DNA from: Setaria digitata
Taxonomy: Eukaryota; Nematoda; Chromadorea; Rhabditida; Setariidae
Assembly: GCA_003640385.1 (NCBI GenBank)
Contig: RCAB01000036.1
Location: 62,001-126,000 of the forward strand
Reading direction: 5' to 3'
Length of the DNA stretch: 64,000 bases
This document shows positions 40,401 through 53,100 of the stretch, one piece after another (positions within the stretch are counted from its first letter, which is position 1; each line of letters begins with the position of its first letter). The translations under genes were made by a program, and so were the position numbers. Below the pieces are notes generated by a model. The model saw only the letters and a list, made by a program, of their open reading frames with translations, had not been told where the DNA came from and did not search any database.

Positions 40401-43400
40401 TTCTACTATATATATAGACCATAACCATGTATATATATATCACTGTAATACAAATATATATATATATATATATTTGTATTACAATGATCTGTTCGGAAAA
40501 TTCAAATCACCTAATGAAGAAGCTTGGTACCTAATTACGGAAATTATAGACCATAAAATGATTGCATGGAACGATCCAATAAACTGATCTTCAAGTTCCT
40601 TTCATTTCACTCTTTTAGCACTACTGTGATTACTGTGATCACATGTCTGTAAACTCTTCGAACTATCTAACAGATCAGTCTGCCCATTAATCAGCTTAAT
40701 CTACTTATTATCTTCCGAGACTATCTCGAAACGGAAATATCTGCTTTTGCGTTCGGCCTTTGCAAATCTTATTTTTAAAGACATTTTTAAGTTTGTTTTG
40801 CCAAAGAGACAAGCAAGAGAAGCAAAGAAGTTCAAAAAATAAAATTCCACTTTTTTTTATTGTAACAAATATGACCTGACAAGCCAAAAGAATTAAAGGA
40901 ATTTGTATTTGTATTTTTATGCGACTTTCCAGATATTATTTTAATACATACTATGGGTGTCTTTCTAAAATAGGGTAGTATGAAAATAATAAACAATTAA
41001 ACTTGTTTAAAGGATGATGGAGCGCATGTCGGATTTCTTAAGATGTGGAGAAGGGAAGATTAGTAAATAGTGATCGATTTTACACGCAGATTTTACTCTG
41101 GATTCCCATATCTCAGGAATAATAATAGAGCTCAATTTTTATGTCTATTGGCTTTTTGCAACAAGACTGAGGAAAGAGAAGTGATGCAAAATCAGCACAG
41201 ATTTCCTGACATCTGAAACCAATGTCACCACCTCTGTGTTGACATAGCCTTTAAAATTTTAATGAAGAGTAGACAATAAAGACAATAAATTAGAAAGCTA
41301 TGTTGAAGAAGCGTTATGAAGGATCGTCATGCTGAGACATTTGAGATTCTTGATAGCCACAATCTTTACCTGACGAATTCAATGTATAAATTTAAGGTTT
41401 CAAACTGTTGAGTAGAACTATTTTGACAAAAATTTGCTAGCAATTAATAACATGAGAAAAATTAAATATATTGTCCATTGTTATCAAAATTTTGGAAAGA
41501 TGGTAGCAAAGAAAAGAGTAAATAATTCAAAGGTGTTCCAATCATTTTATACTAAATATGATAATAGAAGTAAGAAGTAAGCCAAAAACTAAATTGATGT
41601 AGTATTTTTCGATTTAGGAAAGATACCCTAGTTAGTTAGGATCATCTATTCCCTTAATAGTAAAGTATGGTTTTAACAAAATGAAATGGTCTTGAATAGA
41701 AGCATTTAATTTGTTTGTAATGAAAAATTTTGTAAGTTTAAAGAAATCTTTCTAGCTAAGCATAAGTTTTTTCCTTACAAACAACCAAATAAATTTGAAG
41801 TTTTTTAACTTTCAGAAAGATAAATACTTATTGGCAGAATAACAGATGTTCAATAGGATGGAAGTGAAGGTATTTAATAACAGAAAGAAGAAAAATGGTA
41901 CAAATAAACTAATGGAGATATTATATGCTCAAAAGTATTCAAATCATTTAAAGAAAGAGAAGGGAATTTTTAAAATTTCATTTTAACGGAATTAAATTAG
42001 AGATAGATTAGGCTACTGCCGAGAGACGAACACTCATCTAAACATGGTGAAAGTAATTTTGCTCAGTAAATTTGCTAAGCAGTGACTACATTTTGAAACG
42101 ACCATTTATTCATTTGCTGATTGTTTAAATTCCTTTTAAGCTTAATAAAAACGAAAAACGACATCAACCTGCCACTGAGTAGCCATCTGCCAGTTGAAAA
42201 ACATGTGAGCACATACACCACGAGCCAAAACGTTACTTCCTTGTCGACGAATTAGATAGACTCCACCTTAAATAATACCTGAGATCACTAATATTCGGAA
42301 TTTTGTACATTTACTGAGTGAAAAATTATAAGGAATTTGTTGTCATTACTTTTTGTCAGGAACTGAAAGAAGTTGCTTGTTCTAACACAAGAAAAAACAT
42401 TGAAAGTTGAGAACAAAGTGTCAAAAATTCTGAAATTAATCCATTCCTTTAAAGATGTTTAAAAAAAAGAAGCAAGGAAAGGTGAACTAAGATTTTCTGT
42501 TGCTTTCAATTGGGGATGAAAAGAAAACATCAGAAAAATAAATTGCCACCGGAAATTTTGAGAGTGAAATTATTGAAGCTACTGAAACTGTTAAAGATGT
42601 AGAAATAGTTTCCAGCAGCTGCTAGAGTTTGGCTAAATTCCAACTAAATTAGAAATAATAATAACAAAGACGAAAATTGAAATTACCAATATTAATTTTA
42701 CTTGGTGTCGCAGGACATAAAACTGATTGTCTAATTTCGAACAAAAAATTTTCCAGCGCACTGTAAATTTCATCTAGGTTTTGTGGTCTTACGTATAAGC
42801 AATTGTCTTTTCGATTTACGTGGAGAGTAATTCCTTTCAACGGATAATCATACGGTAGCATATGGCGTGGATTGAAAATGACATTACAACGTAACTTCAA
42901 CAGCACTGAAAAAAGAACTAGTTTTTGTTCTTTTTTAATTTCAAGCAAGTTGAAAATTGATACTGCAAAAAAATTTGCTTTTACTTCTATTAGCAATTTT
43001 CAGTTCAAACTAACAAAGAAAATTGGAATCAGTCATTATAATATTAGTTTTCATGTTGAATACAGGTTATCTCCATAAATTCTAATTCCAACTTTTGACT
43101 GCTATTGCATTGAAGTTTATGTGACTAATAAACAGAATTATTTCCTGGTTTTGCTGTAAGCAAAATGTGCTATCATTATCTAATGATAAAAATTATTCGA
43201 AGATTTTTAGAAATGTTAATTGTTTTGAAATATCGAACATACCCATCCTTCTTGGATATTCACTTCCGGATTTAAAAACAAGGTGTGAAGGTAAGATGCA
43301 ATTGGACGTTTCATGATTTTTTGAATTGCAATTCAAGCAGCCTAACCGTTCTGTGCATGGACTTATCGGAGAGTGCTGATGACCCTTGAAATGGCACAAA

Positions 43401-43871
43401 TTTTCAACCACAATTTTCTAAGATTTTAAATCATTTGCAAATCAAATTTTAAATTTTTTTGCAGCCTTTGAGAGAAAAAAAAAATAAGTGGAAAAGAATT
43501 GTTTAGCGTCAGATACTGGAACTGTTTTTTGCGCAGTACTGACAACAATATTTAGCTACGGAACTATCAGGAAATAATTTTGGTGATCTAAACAATTCCG
43601 ATGTTTCATAAATAAAAGGGATTAATTAGTGGTTATTCATGTTTTCTTATACAAATTTGATGAGGTAAAAAGAAGTTGATTAACTTCAGAAAATGTAAGA
43701 AGAACAAAAATGATCTGAATAAACTTAAACAAGTTTGATTCCTGATGTTGAACTTACCTGATGAGGGAAGGTGTCTTCCATTAATTCTTCGATCCACAGA
43801 GCTCGGCCACCTGTTTTTGATAACATTGCAATTTTCTTAGAATGTATTATGCGACTGATCCAAAAATGTTG
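31415..43871 (-). CDS. Large multi-Tudor protein with zinc-knuckle and cysteine-rich modules (5' end not found)
   Basis: Tudor domains bind methyl-arginine partners and scaffold germ granules and small-RNA complexes. Twenty-six exons join in phase: 43871-43758, 43417-43243, 42905-42687, 42266-42169, 40336-40120, 39913-39780, 39568-39383, 38816-38707, 38384-38273, 38164-38078, 37931-37594, 37309-37207, 37002-36869, 36669-36497, 36012-35687, 35447-35384, 34853-34759, 34440-34377, 34173-34070, 33906-33796, 33470-33354, 33131-33096, 32936-32847, 32642-32457, 32065-31907, 31630-31415. At least 1,255 aa. Order: CCHC knuckle CLNCNSKNHETSNC (about 65-80); Tudor 1 (about 95-240, LYVRPQNLDEIY then MYLIDVGQTEFV); Tudor 2 (about 335-455, SLACIAQIQ then FLIDYGHTLFCD); an asparagine run and short coiled coil (575-630); a Cys/His motif CYLHGNENHNC (about 695); CVIC and CCFC pairs (about 760-785); CCHC knuckle CWICGKVGHLTKYC (about 956); acidic serine stretch; Tudor 3 (about 1070-1185, EVFYVDYGNYEWV). 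Weak points: exon 14 donor AAA|GTCTTC and exon 18 acceptor. The first exon(s) with the start codon lie upstream of 43871 and were not found. Confidence 0.85.
40444..40483. repeat. Perfect 40-bp palindrome with an AT core, in a Tudor-gene intron
   Basis: TGTAATACAAATATATATAT is followed directly by its exact complement, ending TGTATTACA, with no spacer. It lies just upstream (in transcription terms) of the exon at 40336-40120. Such AT-rich palindromes form cruciforms and often arise from microsatellite expansion or element insertion. Confidence 0.9.
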
Positions 43872-46800
43872 CTAAAATATGAATGATATCCTGAAATACA
43901 AAACTCCAGAAGTTTACAGAATGTGTTAAAATGAATTGGCATTGTGTTTGCCACCCAAAACTAGACGACCTTTAAGAACTTTCCGAAAGTTAAACCGGAA
44001 CTACGGCAGTAGCAACTAAGACATGTATTTAGCCTGAAGTAACCAAGATGGTGTATATCTAGCCTGAAGTATAAACAAAGTAAATGCTTGGGAGAAAAGT
44101 TCTTTAGTAAGTGATTCCGTGTGATCATGCACTCTTTCTCGACCAATGCATTGACAGATGCAAATCTGTCAGTGATTGATGGAGAGTTACAGAAGCTACT
44201 TGATAGTTTTTTGTTACTTGAGATAGATAGGAGGATGAAAAAAGGGAATTAATAAGGGAATAAATAAGGGAATAAGAATGGATAAAGGAATTAAAGAATG
44301 GGACCAAGTGTTTGGAAGAACTCTGAAATAAAATTGCGCCGCAATTTGATAAACGAGATTTTAATATTGATCAGGACTGTTTAGCATGCTAAGTGAATTT
44401 TAAAAATTTGCATAATTTTTCAAAATCTAATGAAGGAGCCTGACATCAGAAAAAATACTTGAAAACTTGCAAAAATGAAGTGGAAAATTCACTGAGATAT
44501 TAAAATTTTGGTATGGAACTTTCAATAAATTTCTACTTAAACTGAAAAGATCAAAAATATCACTATTAATACATTTTGCTACTTCACTTCTCTCAGTGTT
44601 TTTTGTCTTACACATCATTTAAAAAATTTTTAAGATATCGGGAAGGGGCACGAAGTGTTAATATATTACATCTTCCACTTCTCAGGAAAAATCACCGCTG
44701 GATAACAACTTGAGTGATGTTGGCTTCAGTAGTTTTATTTGATGCTCTTATGAGCCATTAATTCATCGTTAATTAGCAATTCTCAACAAGAAAAGTAATA
44801 GATTGGCCATCAAAAATAAAGCCCAGAAATAAATTAATCGCCATATATTATGCAAATGCAATCCCCGCAGCTTTTTATAATCCAATCAAAAATTTATTTG
44901 CTCTCTATAACCGGTTTAAAAGTTCTGAACATAAAGGCAGCTGGCACATACGGAAATTTAGCACCAATTTTATGCAGAATTTAACTAATAACAAAATATT
45001 GATTAGCATTAAATTTTACGGAATAAAAAAATGCTTGTAATGACTAAAAAAATCCATGGCCTAGCATGCTCCAATCAGGAATGTTCTATTCATCAATTTA
45101 TTGTTGTTTTTATCTTTAATATTAATGCAAGAAGTCAAATATAATTTTTCATAACCATGATGATCGAGGCAAGGAAAAGAGTGTCAAACTTCCGAATCAT
45201 AAATCATGGAAATTAAGAAAATAATTTCACAATCTTTCGAAAAATTGACAGCAAAGAAATACAAATGATAACTTTAACTAAATTTAGTTGCATTTTAGTT
45301 TTTCAAATCATTGTTACATTATTCAAAGAAGACAAAATTAATTCTGTTCATAAGAGGGAACGATTATCAGATAATCTAACTTGGTCTCGAATGTATAATG
45401 AGGGAACTGTTTCGTTTAAAACAAATTAAAGAGCGTTTTTCAAAAATAAAAGATGAGAGACCTCACTAGTGTATTTTAGATGGAACTAATGAAACTTTAT
45501 GTGAGGACAGCTTCTGAAAGCGATGAAGTAATAAGAATAATCAGCCCTTTTTTACTCTATCTCTTTCACGATTGTTCCTGTTATTTTTAAGCAAAGGAAA
45601 TTATAAATGCTGCAATTTCATTCGTAGGATAATGAAGCATAGATTTTTGAGACTACGTAGCAGCCTGAGGTCGCTTTATGATAGTACTCAATTTAATTTT
45701 TCTAGTTTTGCAAATTCAGCTATTCGATATTTGGTTTTCTCGTTATATAGATTATTTAGTCTTAACGGTCCATTAAAAAAGTTCGATTCAATTTATGAAG
45801 GTCAACTGAACTACGAGACTAGTATCTGGAATGGTGCAATAACACTCTTTAGTAGCAAAACGAGACGATTGCTTTTACACTTTCAGTGAGGTTTAAGTTT
45901 CTTAGTGTTGTTTTTTTTCGCAGAGATTCATAATTTGTTTGATTTTGCTTAATGACAATTGTTTTCAAGAAGAAACTACCAGATGGCGATTTTATTGAGC
46001 ATTTAACAGCTGGAACAAGAATACAGATTTCTGGTTCAGTTCGCAGTTCCGTACATTTATATATATTCTTTTTGACTGAGAAAAATTTTCCGGTGCATCC
46101 TAAAATTAAGACTCTGCTTTGCTTCTTGCAAATAAAAAGTTTCAGTAAAAATTTTATCTTCGCAAACTGTATTATTGCTTGGTATTACATTATCATTAGC
46201 TAATATTATCTCGATGGATAGTTTTATCAGCCCGTCAACTTATTTTGTCAACTTACAAATAAATTCCAGAGTTTGGAAATCTTTAACATAGAATCTTGTG
46301 ATAGAAGAATTCAGGGTTTCCGGATCAAGAAACTTTCTGATTCCAACTCCTATCCTAGAACTCATCATTCTGACATTTCATTTATTCATGCGACCCAAAT
46401 TTCAAATGTTTTAAAGAGGCATTTCATTTTTCAAGGTTTTTTTTGTTAACATAATTTTAGTAATATCAATTTCCAACAAGGCTGTTAGCAAACTTATTCA
46501 CTGCTAAATAGTCGCTTCACAAACTCTCAATAATTGAGCAAATTGAGTATGATAGATAGGATGGAATGAGAAAGAAGGTTTAGTAGCATGATGGAAATTT
46601 GTTTTCAACAACCTTCGAATTGCATCTAGCTAGTGGATATAGAGATCTTCTATCTTGAAAAGTAAACTTCGTGCACAGTCTACCTTCTATAAAAATTAGT
46701 TTACTAAGCAAAGTTGCTCGAAGCGCCATGATTTCAATCAGAAAGGCTCTGTTTCATTTCAACATCCAATAATTTATTGGAAAGAATTTTCAATTTCATC

Positions 46801-49800
46801 AAAAAATTGACTCTAATTAGGGCAACAAAAGAGATTAACTAACTATTAGTTTGTTGCTTGTGTTTTCCACTTCGTCTTGTTAATTTAAAAAATCTTCCTT
46901 TCCTTCTGGGAATAATCCTACAAAGTTCCACTAAATTGTTTCAACTTTCCAAACTTCTAGAACAGATTTATTATTTTCAAAATATCATTACTACTTTAAC
47001 GAAAGATTTATCTCCATATGTGGTTTACTGCAATTTGAAGTCTTCAGTCAAACAAAATAGAAATTTCTGAAAATTTCACTTCATTTTAACCTTTTGAAAG
47101 GCATTTGTTAATTTGTTTTCGAACTTTAACTTTTTTCTAGAAAGTACAGCTTAATTAAGTTGAAACTTTGCATTACAGGACTTATTCATCGTAAAATAAG
47201 TCAATTTATTAGAGGCAGATTGATTCTTCTAAAAACGCCTATGTCCAGAAGTAGCTCTAAAACTATGTCATTCTGTTCCACTTGAGGAACAGCATTCTAA
47301 CATACTTGTGATTAACTGTTTAGTTGAAAATAAGTTTCGATTACCATAGTACATTGTTTATTAAATAAATGCCTCTTTCAATCATTAAAAAAGACATGTT
47401 AAGTATTGTGCTAGATAGAAAGTTTCATTTGCAAGTTCTGAAATTCCAACACCGTGGAACTTTACGATAGTCTCTATTAATGTTCCGTCGATATTGAAAG
47501 CAAAAGCGGTAAAGGTTTTATTTTAGATTTCATTTAAAAACTGCCTCTAGTCAGTCTATTCTAGATAAGAGAGAATTAATGAAATTAAAGATCAAGGCGA
47601 TGAAGCCGACTTTCACTATTATGGCAAATGATTGATGATGTGCTATACAATTAAGGGTCAGTTCTTGTCTCTTATAAGCAAACAAATGAAGTACACATGT
47701 CTCCGTAAATTTTATGTGGTAAAAGTTTAAATTAAACCTTTGGACTGATTTTCACTCAAGCTTTGAATAGAATTTGAGTTTTTTGGTGTTTAAAAATGAT
47801 TTGGAGATAAAATAACCGATGAAACTCTTTTCAAAATTTCTATTTTTCAGAAGTAGTTCGAAATTGTACTAACACTTGATTACATTTTTATGCTTGTGCT
47901 GAAAAATACTTTTATTTTAAATTGTGCTGATATTTTTGTTTAATTTTCTTTTCCCATTGAATCTCTCGGAGTTTTCTACGAGCACGTGTGATCCTGGAAT
48001 TATTCGAGAATTCGGTCTATCAAAATTACTTTGGAGTATATTTATTCCACACTCCAACACTGCGTTATTACAATCAGCTTACATGATCATATTTTGATAG
48101 CATTCTAACATATTTGTACATTTGAAACGTAAATTTTTTTATCAGTTAGGATAAATTTATTGTTACTTTATTTGCTATATTTTTCTTTCGTAGAAATATT
48201 CAAAAATACATTTCTAGTAGATATTTGTGATCGAAATGTTGCATTTCATTCGAATTACACAAAACCATTTAAGAGGTAAATGAAGTATGAGCACCGATTG
48301 TTCGTTGGATTCATAGCAGTGAGAGGCGACAACAAATTTATTGAACTTTAGTGCAAACACATTCGTCTTTCTCTTCCGATTTTTTCAGCATTTCTTGTTA
48401 TTGCTTTCCTGGAAAGTACTTTAGAAAGTTATTAGTCCTTGCTAAGAGCTTTTCACTGGCTGAGTTCTCTTTTTGGTCAAAAAGCATCAAGCTGTTATAT
48501 ATATATATATATATTTTATGCGCCAATTTGTCATAAATTTCAGGCACAGGCTTTCTAAAACGTTTGCGAAGCTGTGGCGGTTTTTAGAATACTTTTCATG
48601 ACGAAAAACTTCTTTAGGCTAATAAAAAGAATGCTAGAAAAAGATAGATCAAATTAAAAAAGACGTCTTGAACACAATTTGAATTAAGAAAATATAGCAA
48701 AATTTAAAATTCATCGATTCATTGACGTGAAAATTTGAATTAAAGAAGTTGTGAAAAACGTATTTAGTAATGAGATAGATATAAGGAGTGTTGCAGTCCT
48801 TTCCTTAATATTGGAGTTAATTAAAACACGGAGCAGCTTTTATGACGCTGCAACTTACCTCCAACTAACTATATATGGGATAAGAGTAATTTACGTTTAA
48901 ATCTATTCTGTTTTATAACAAGAACATTTTAAGGGATAATGAGAAATAAAACTGGAATGGAGTCGTCCACAAGCACTGAACTAATGTATAATGTACAGTA
49001 TCTGAAGTACTGTGACATGATGTCAAAGTGATCATTGTTTCTTGATGATGGAAAATATCCGTCATGTGCAAAAACCTAAAGGAAGAAAACTTACAAAAGA
49101 GTATTTTCCTAACGATATGTTCCAAGTTGTTGGCTACTTTGTCTCTTCACTTCATGTACCTGATGCTGGCACGCTGGAAGAGCTCGAGAAACCTTTCGTA
49201 ATTCTCGTGTCCAGAAATATCTCAGCCTGTAGTTGGAATTGAATTTTCTTCCTCTCTGTTCGCAACAGTGAGCTGTTTAAAAATACTTTTTTGAGGAAAT
49301 GAGAAGTTAAAGAAAGAAAGTGAGAGGAGGCGCATTGTGTGTGTTCTGTTGTGGGTATGTATGGAACAAATTGGTAAAGTTTTAGTTAAATTGATAGCAA
49401 TTGCTCAAGGGAATACTGTACAAATAGCACTAGCAGAAAGAGGAGTTAAAACGCAGCAGCCATTTAATTTTCGTAGTTGGGGAAAGATCCTTTGAGTGGT
49501 TTGGTCCTCTGCCAGATCTTATCAATCCTTACCCCAAACAACTTCTACTATTCAATTACTGCAAGTCTACATTTAACCTCTTTTACTTCATTTTGGTGTT
49601 TCTTATGCTTACCTGCTTCATATCAGTATCATCCATCTATTTTTTTACCTGAACAAATTCAATCCCTATGATAATTACCTTATTTAATTGTCAATTAAAT
49701 GGTTTCTTTTTTTGTCATCTAGTACCAAGTTAGCAAAACCACCTCTAACATAACAAATAATGCCTTGATACTAAGTATGATTTATTTCTGAAACGTGAAC

Positions 49801-50134
49801 TGCTTCTGTAAAAAGGATCTCTTTATGTCTCATTTATTTATCCTTTCGCCATTCCATTACACTTATCTATTGGGATTCACCACAATTTATCTTTTATCCG
49901 TTAATTGCTTATTGCATTCCTTTTAGTCTAATTTTAAGTGGTGTAATGAATAAGACCGAAAAATATAACCTTAAGACTCAAGAAATATTTTTAAACTGCT
50001 AATAGAAATTACTAAATTTGCTCATTTCAGTAACTGCAGCCAACTCCAAAATGTGTAATTGCCTTTTTCGAATTCATTATAGTGTATATCTCAGACAATT
50101 TCACTTTTAACTGCATATATTTATTTTATTTCAG
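43872..50134. other. Upstream regions of the Tudor and K2P genes, no firm exons
   Basis: About 6.3 kb between the most 5' exon traced for the Tudor gene (minus strand) and the most 5' exon traced for the channel gene (plus strand). Both lack a start codon, so each must have at least one more exon here. Best candidates: a 67-base minus-strand segment at 49160-49226 with CTACAG acceptor and CAG|GTACAT donor, coding AEIFLDTRITKG then a serine run; and a plus-strand ATG at 49042 opening MMMENIRHVQKPKG with a weak donor at 49127. The two overlap and cannot both be right. A small triplicated AAGGGAATAA motif lies at 44241-44276 and an (AT)n tract near 48500. Otherwise I see only AT-rich non-coding sequence. 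Confidence 0.5.
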
Positions 50135-53100
50135 TACCTCCCAAAGTACTACTATTCTTGTTTCTATCGAAGCAAATATGCCAAATTGATGGCCACCCGT
50201 TTGCTCAAGAACCAAAATCTGGCACAATTCCAGGGTAATAGCTTTGCTGATGGAAGTGTTTTTAGATTATTTATAAGTTTTAATAATCAAAGAGAATCCA
50301 GCATTTAAATTTTTTATTGAAAAAAAAACCTGCATATAATCATTTTTCATACCAAATCAATGAAACTTTTAATCTATCACAATAAATTTACAAAGATTTA
50401 TTCAATCAAATATCTGCTTCTTATAAATTGATATTGTGATTTATTATTCACTTTAGAAAAAATTCAACAAAAAGAAATTAAATATAATCAATAAGGATTC
50501 TCGAAGAACCTATCTGACTTAATTAAGTTGGTAATATAATTAGACATCGCCATTTTTCAAAACCGTCAGTAATACTGAATAATTAGTTTTAAACTCGACT
50601 TCCTGACCATCTGTTTGTAAAATAAGATATAAAATGCAGTGTCTACATTTACTCATGCATTTATAGATTCGATGCTAATTTATTTCCAACGATTCAATGT
50701 CTGTTCGCAATAGTGAGACTGACATGATTTGCGGCACCAAATATGCAAAATGCAATATTTTTTGACTGTAATTAAATTAAAGGAAAGCAATGTTTGGTGT
50801 AATTATTTTGCCACTACCACTTTTCTTTCTTTTTTTTGTGAATTTTCACTTGTATTTATTTGTTTCATTACATGTATAATTTTTGTTGAGATTAATATTC
50901 GTTGTCTTTTTCAAAAACAAGAAACATTAAACAATTTCTTTGCTTGATTTTCGGAGCTCTGTTAATTTAATAGCAAAAAACTGTTCTTTTTCATCTTACC
51001 TTCGCTTTACTCTTAAATTCCTAATTAGCAGTGTTGCTATTTAAATTTGAGAATTACATTCAAACTGCAAAGAAGATGTACTGCAGTGAACTGAATTAGT
51101 ATCTTCTGCTTCATCAAGAAGGTGCTAAAGAAATTCGTTAAAGCAGTAATATTCTGTTCATAAAAAATAATTCCGCTTACTTTATGTTTTAGAAATTATG
51201 AACATGAAATGAGTCTTATTTTCAGAATCAGAAGGCTTTGAAGGAGTGTTAAAAACAGATTCAGAGGTTGTTGTGGATGCAACGATTACAGATTCTGAAT
51301 ATTTGGTAGAGGGGTGCGTGGAAGAAATGTGCATCGACTCAGGGTCCGGTTTATGCCGCTTAAGTGAACTAACTTCCGCTCAGCTTGGCTTCACCAGACA
51401 ATTGGTGCACTTTTTTTAAAAGTTTCTGAGTGCCTGTAAGAATAGCTTCTTTCATATTTTCTTTGCTAAGTAAAAAAAAAAAGTATTTCAGTTTAATTAG
51501 CTTAATCATCTTAAGTTTATTGAGTCCATAGAAACGTTTCCCATAAAATCGCTCGATAACAATCGACCTGCGAGAAGCACACCTAATTTCTGTTAATTTG
51601 ATTTGATATAACTTAACTAATCACACATTGTAATTAGCTTACAATGCCCTGTACAGTGCTGCACCACAACTAATGATATATTATTTTTCTGAGATGTTAT
51701 GACACTAAAAAGCCAAAGTGTATAATTTCAGGTTCATAATATAGCTCTACCGCATATCAGTCTCTTACTTGCTGCTATATGCTACATCATTGTGGGCAGT
51801 TTGTCCTTCACGGCATTTTGTTGTATTGATGATCAAAGAGAGGTAGATGGCAGTGTATTGGCTGAGTAAGCTTAAGTGAAATTTTTTACCCGCTTTGATA
51901 GGATGCTTCAAATTCCAAATTATTTCATTTATGGCCATGTGGGAAGTTCTTAAATTTGAAAATCTGTCGCTTGCGATGAGATCGTTTATGTTGGGTATGA
52001 GAGGATGGAAAATATTACTTGGCTTCGGGATTCTTAGAATTTTACCTCAAAGGCAGAGGGACTGCGGCAAATTTCAGAATGAAAGAAAATTTTATTGCCG
52101 AAACAATTCGACCTCGTTCAATGAAAGATCGAAGGGCAGACCTGGAAAAATCACTGGATAATTATGCGGCTAAACTTCATAAAACATTCGAGAAATACAT
52201 CCACCAATCATTCCTGCGAAGGCCAAAGGCACTACTGTCTCTTTTCTAGTCGTTCATTAAAAAATTTAGAAGTGAAAAGTAGTTTGAGCATATTTTTACA
52301 ACAAATGTAGCGGAACATATATTCACGACTTTTCTTACATCTAATGATTCGACGATAACATAATTTAGTAAATATAGAATTTGAGATATTTTCGAAACAA
52401 TTTATATTTAAGAGATTAAGATTATTCATAAAAAGCAAATTAATTGGTACTGATATGCAATCTTTCAGTTTATTTCTTTTAAAAATTTTTTTTAAGATGA
52501 AAAGACTGCGCGGAAAGGAGGAATCAACATCAAACATAATGTGGAATTTGTTTTTTGCGGCAACAGCACTGACATCTATAGGTGTGCTTTTCTAATTATG
52601 ATATATTTTACAAAATCTTAACTTTTCTAAAAGTCCTTTGTTACGTCCTGAAGAATTAGAAAAAAAATTAAAATTTGCATTTTTTTTTTGGAATCGATTT
52701 CGTAATAAATAAAAACGTTTATTTGGATGCTCATTACTTTTCCGGAAACAATAGTTATATTCAGGATATGCGAATAACGTTTCGGATTCGTATTTTGCCC
52801 GTCTGTTTATAATTATCTATATATTCTTCGGTATTCCACTTTTTCTCATTACATTGACTGACTTAGTAAGAGTTTTCTCATTTAAATGCTTTGATCATAT
52901 ATATAATCAGCTGTTTGTTGGAATAAGATTTGAACCAGATATTTATCCCATAGCCCATCACTTTCATAAATGTGAAGCCAAGATTTTACGATTTCACTGT
53001 TTTCTCTATTTTCAACACATGACCTAAATCATTGAAGCATAAAAGTATTTGATAACTAAATGAACCAGTGAAAAGTTCAATTAGTTGTCAAACACAACTT

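Noticed and set aside
45952..46203. Plus-strand open frame beginning MTIVFKKKLPDGDFIEH, faintly like the first strand of a galectin (G-T-x-I-x-I-S-G).
   Set aside because: No later exon with the diagnostic H-F-N-P-R segment was found in the next 3 kb and the resemblance rests on about 15 residues.
47231..47300. Minus-strand segment reading NAVPQVEQNDIVLELLLDIG, considered as a 5' exon of the Tudor gene.
   Set aside because: No acceptable donor follows and the acceptor is poor.
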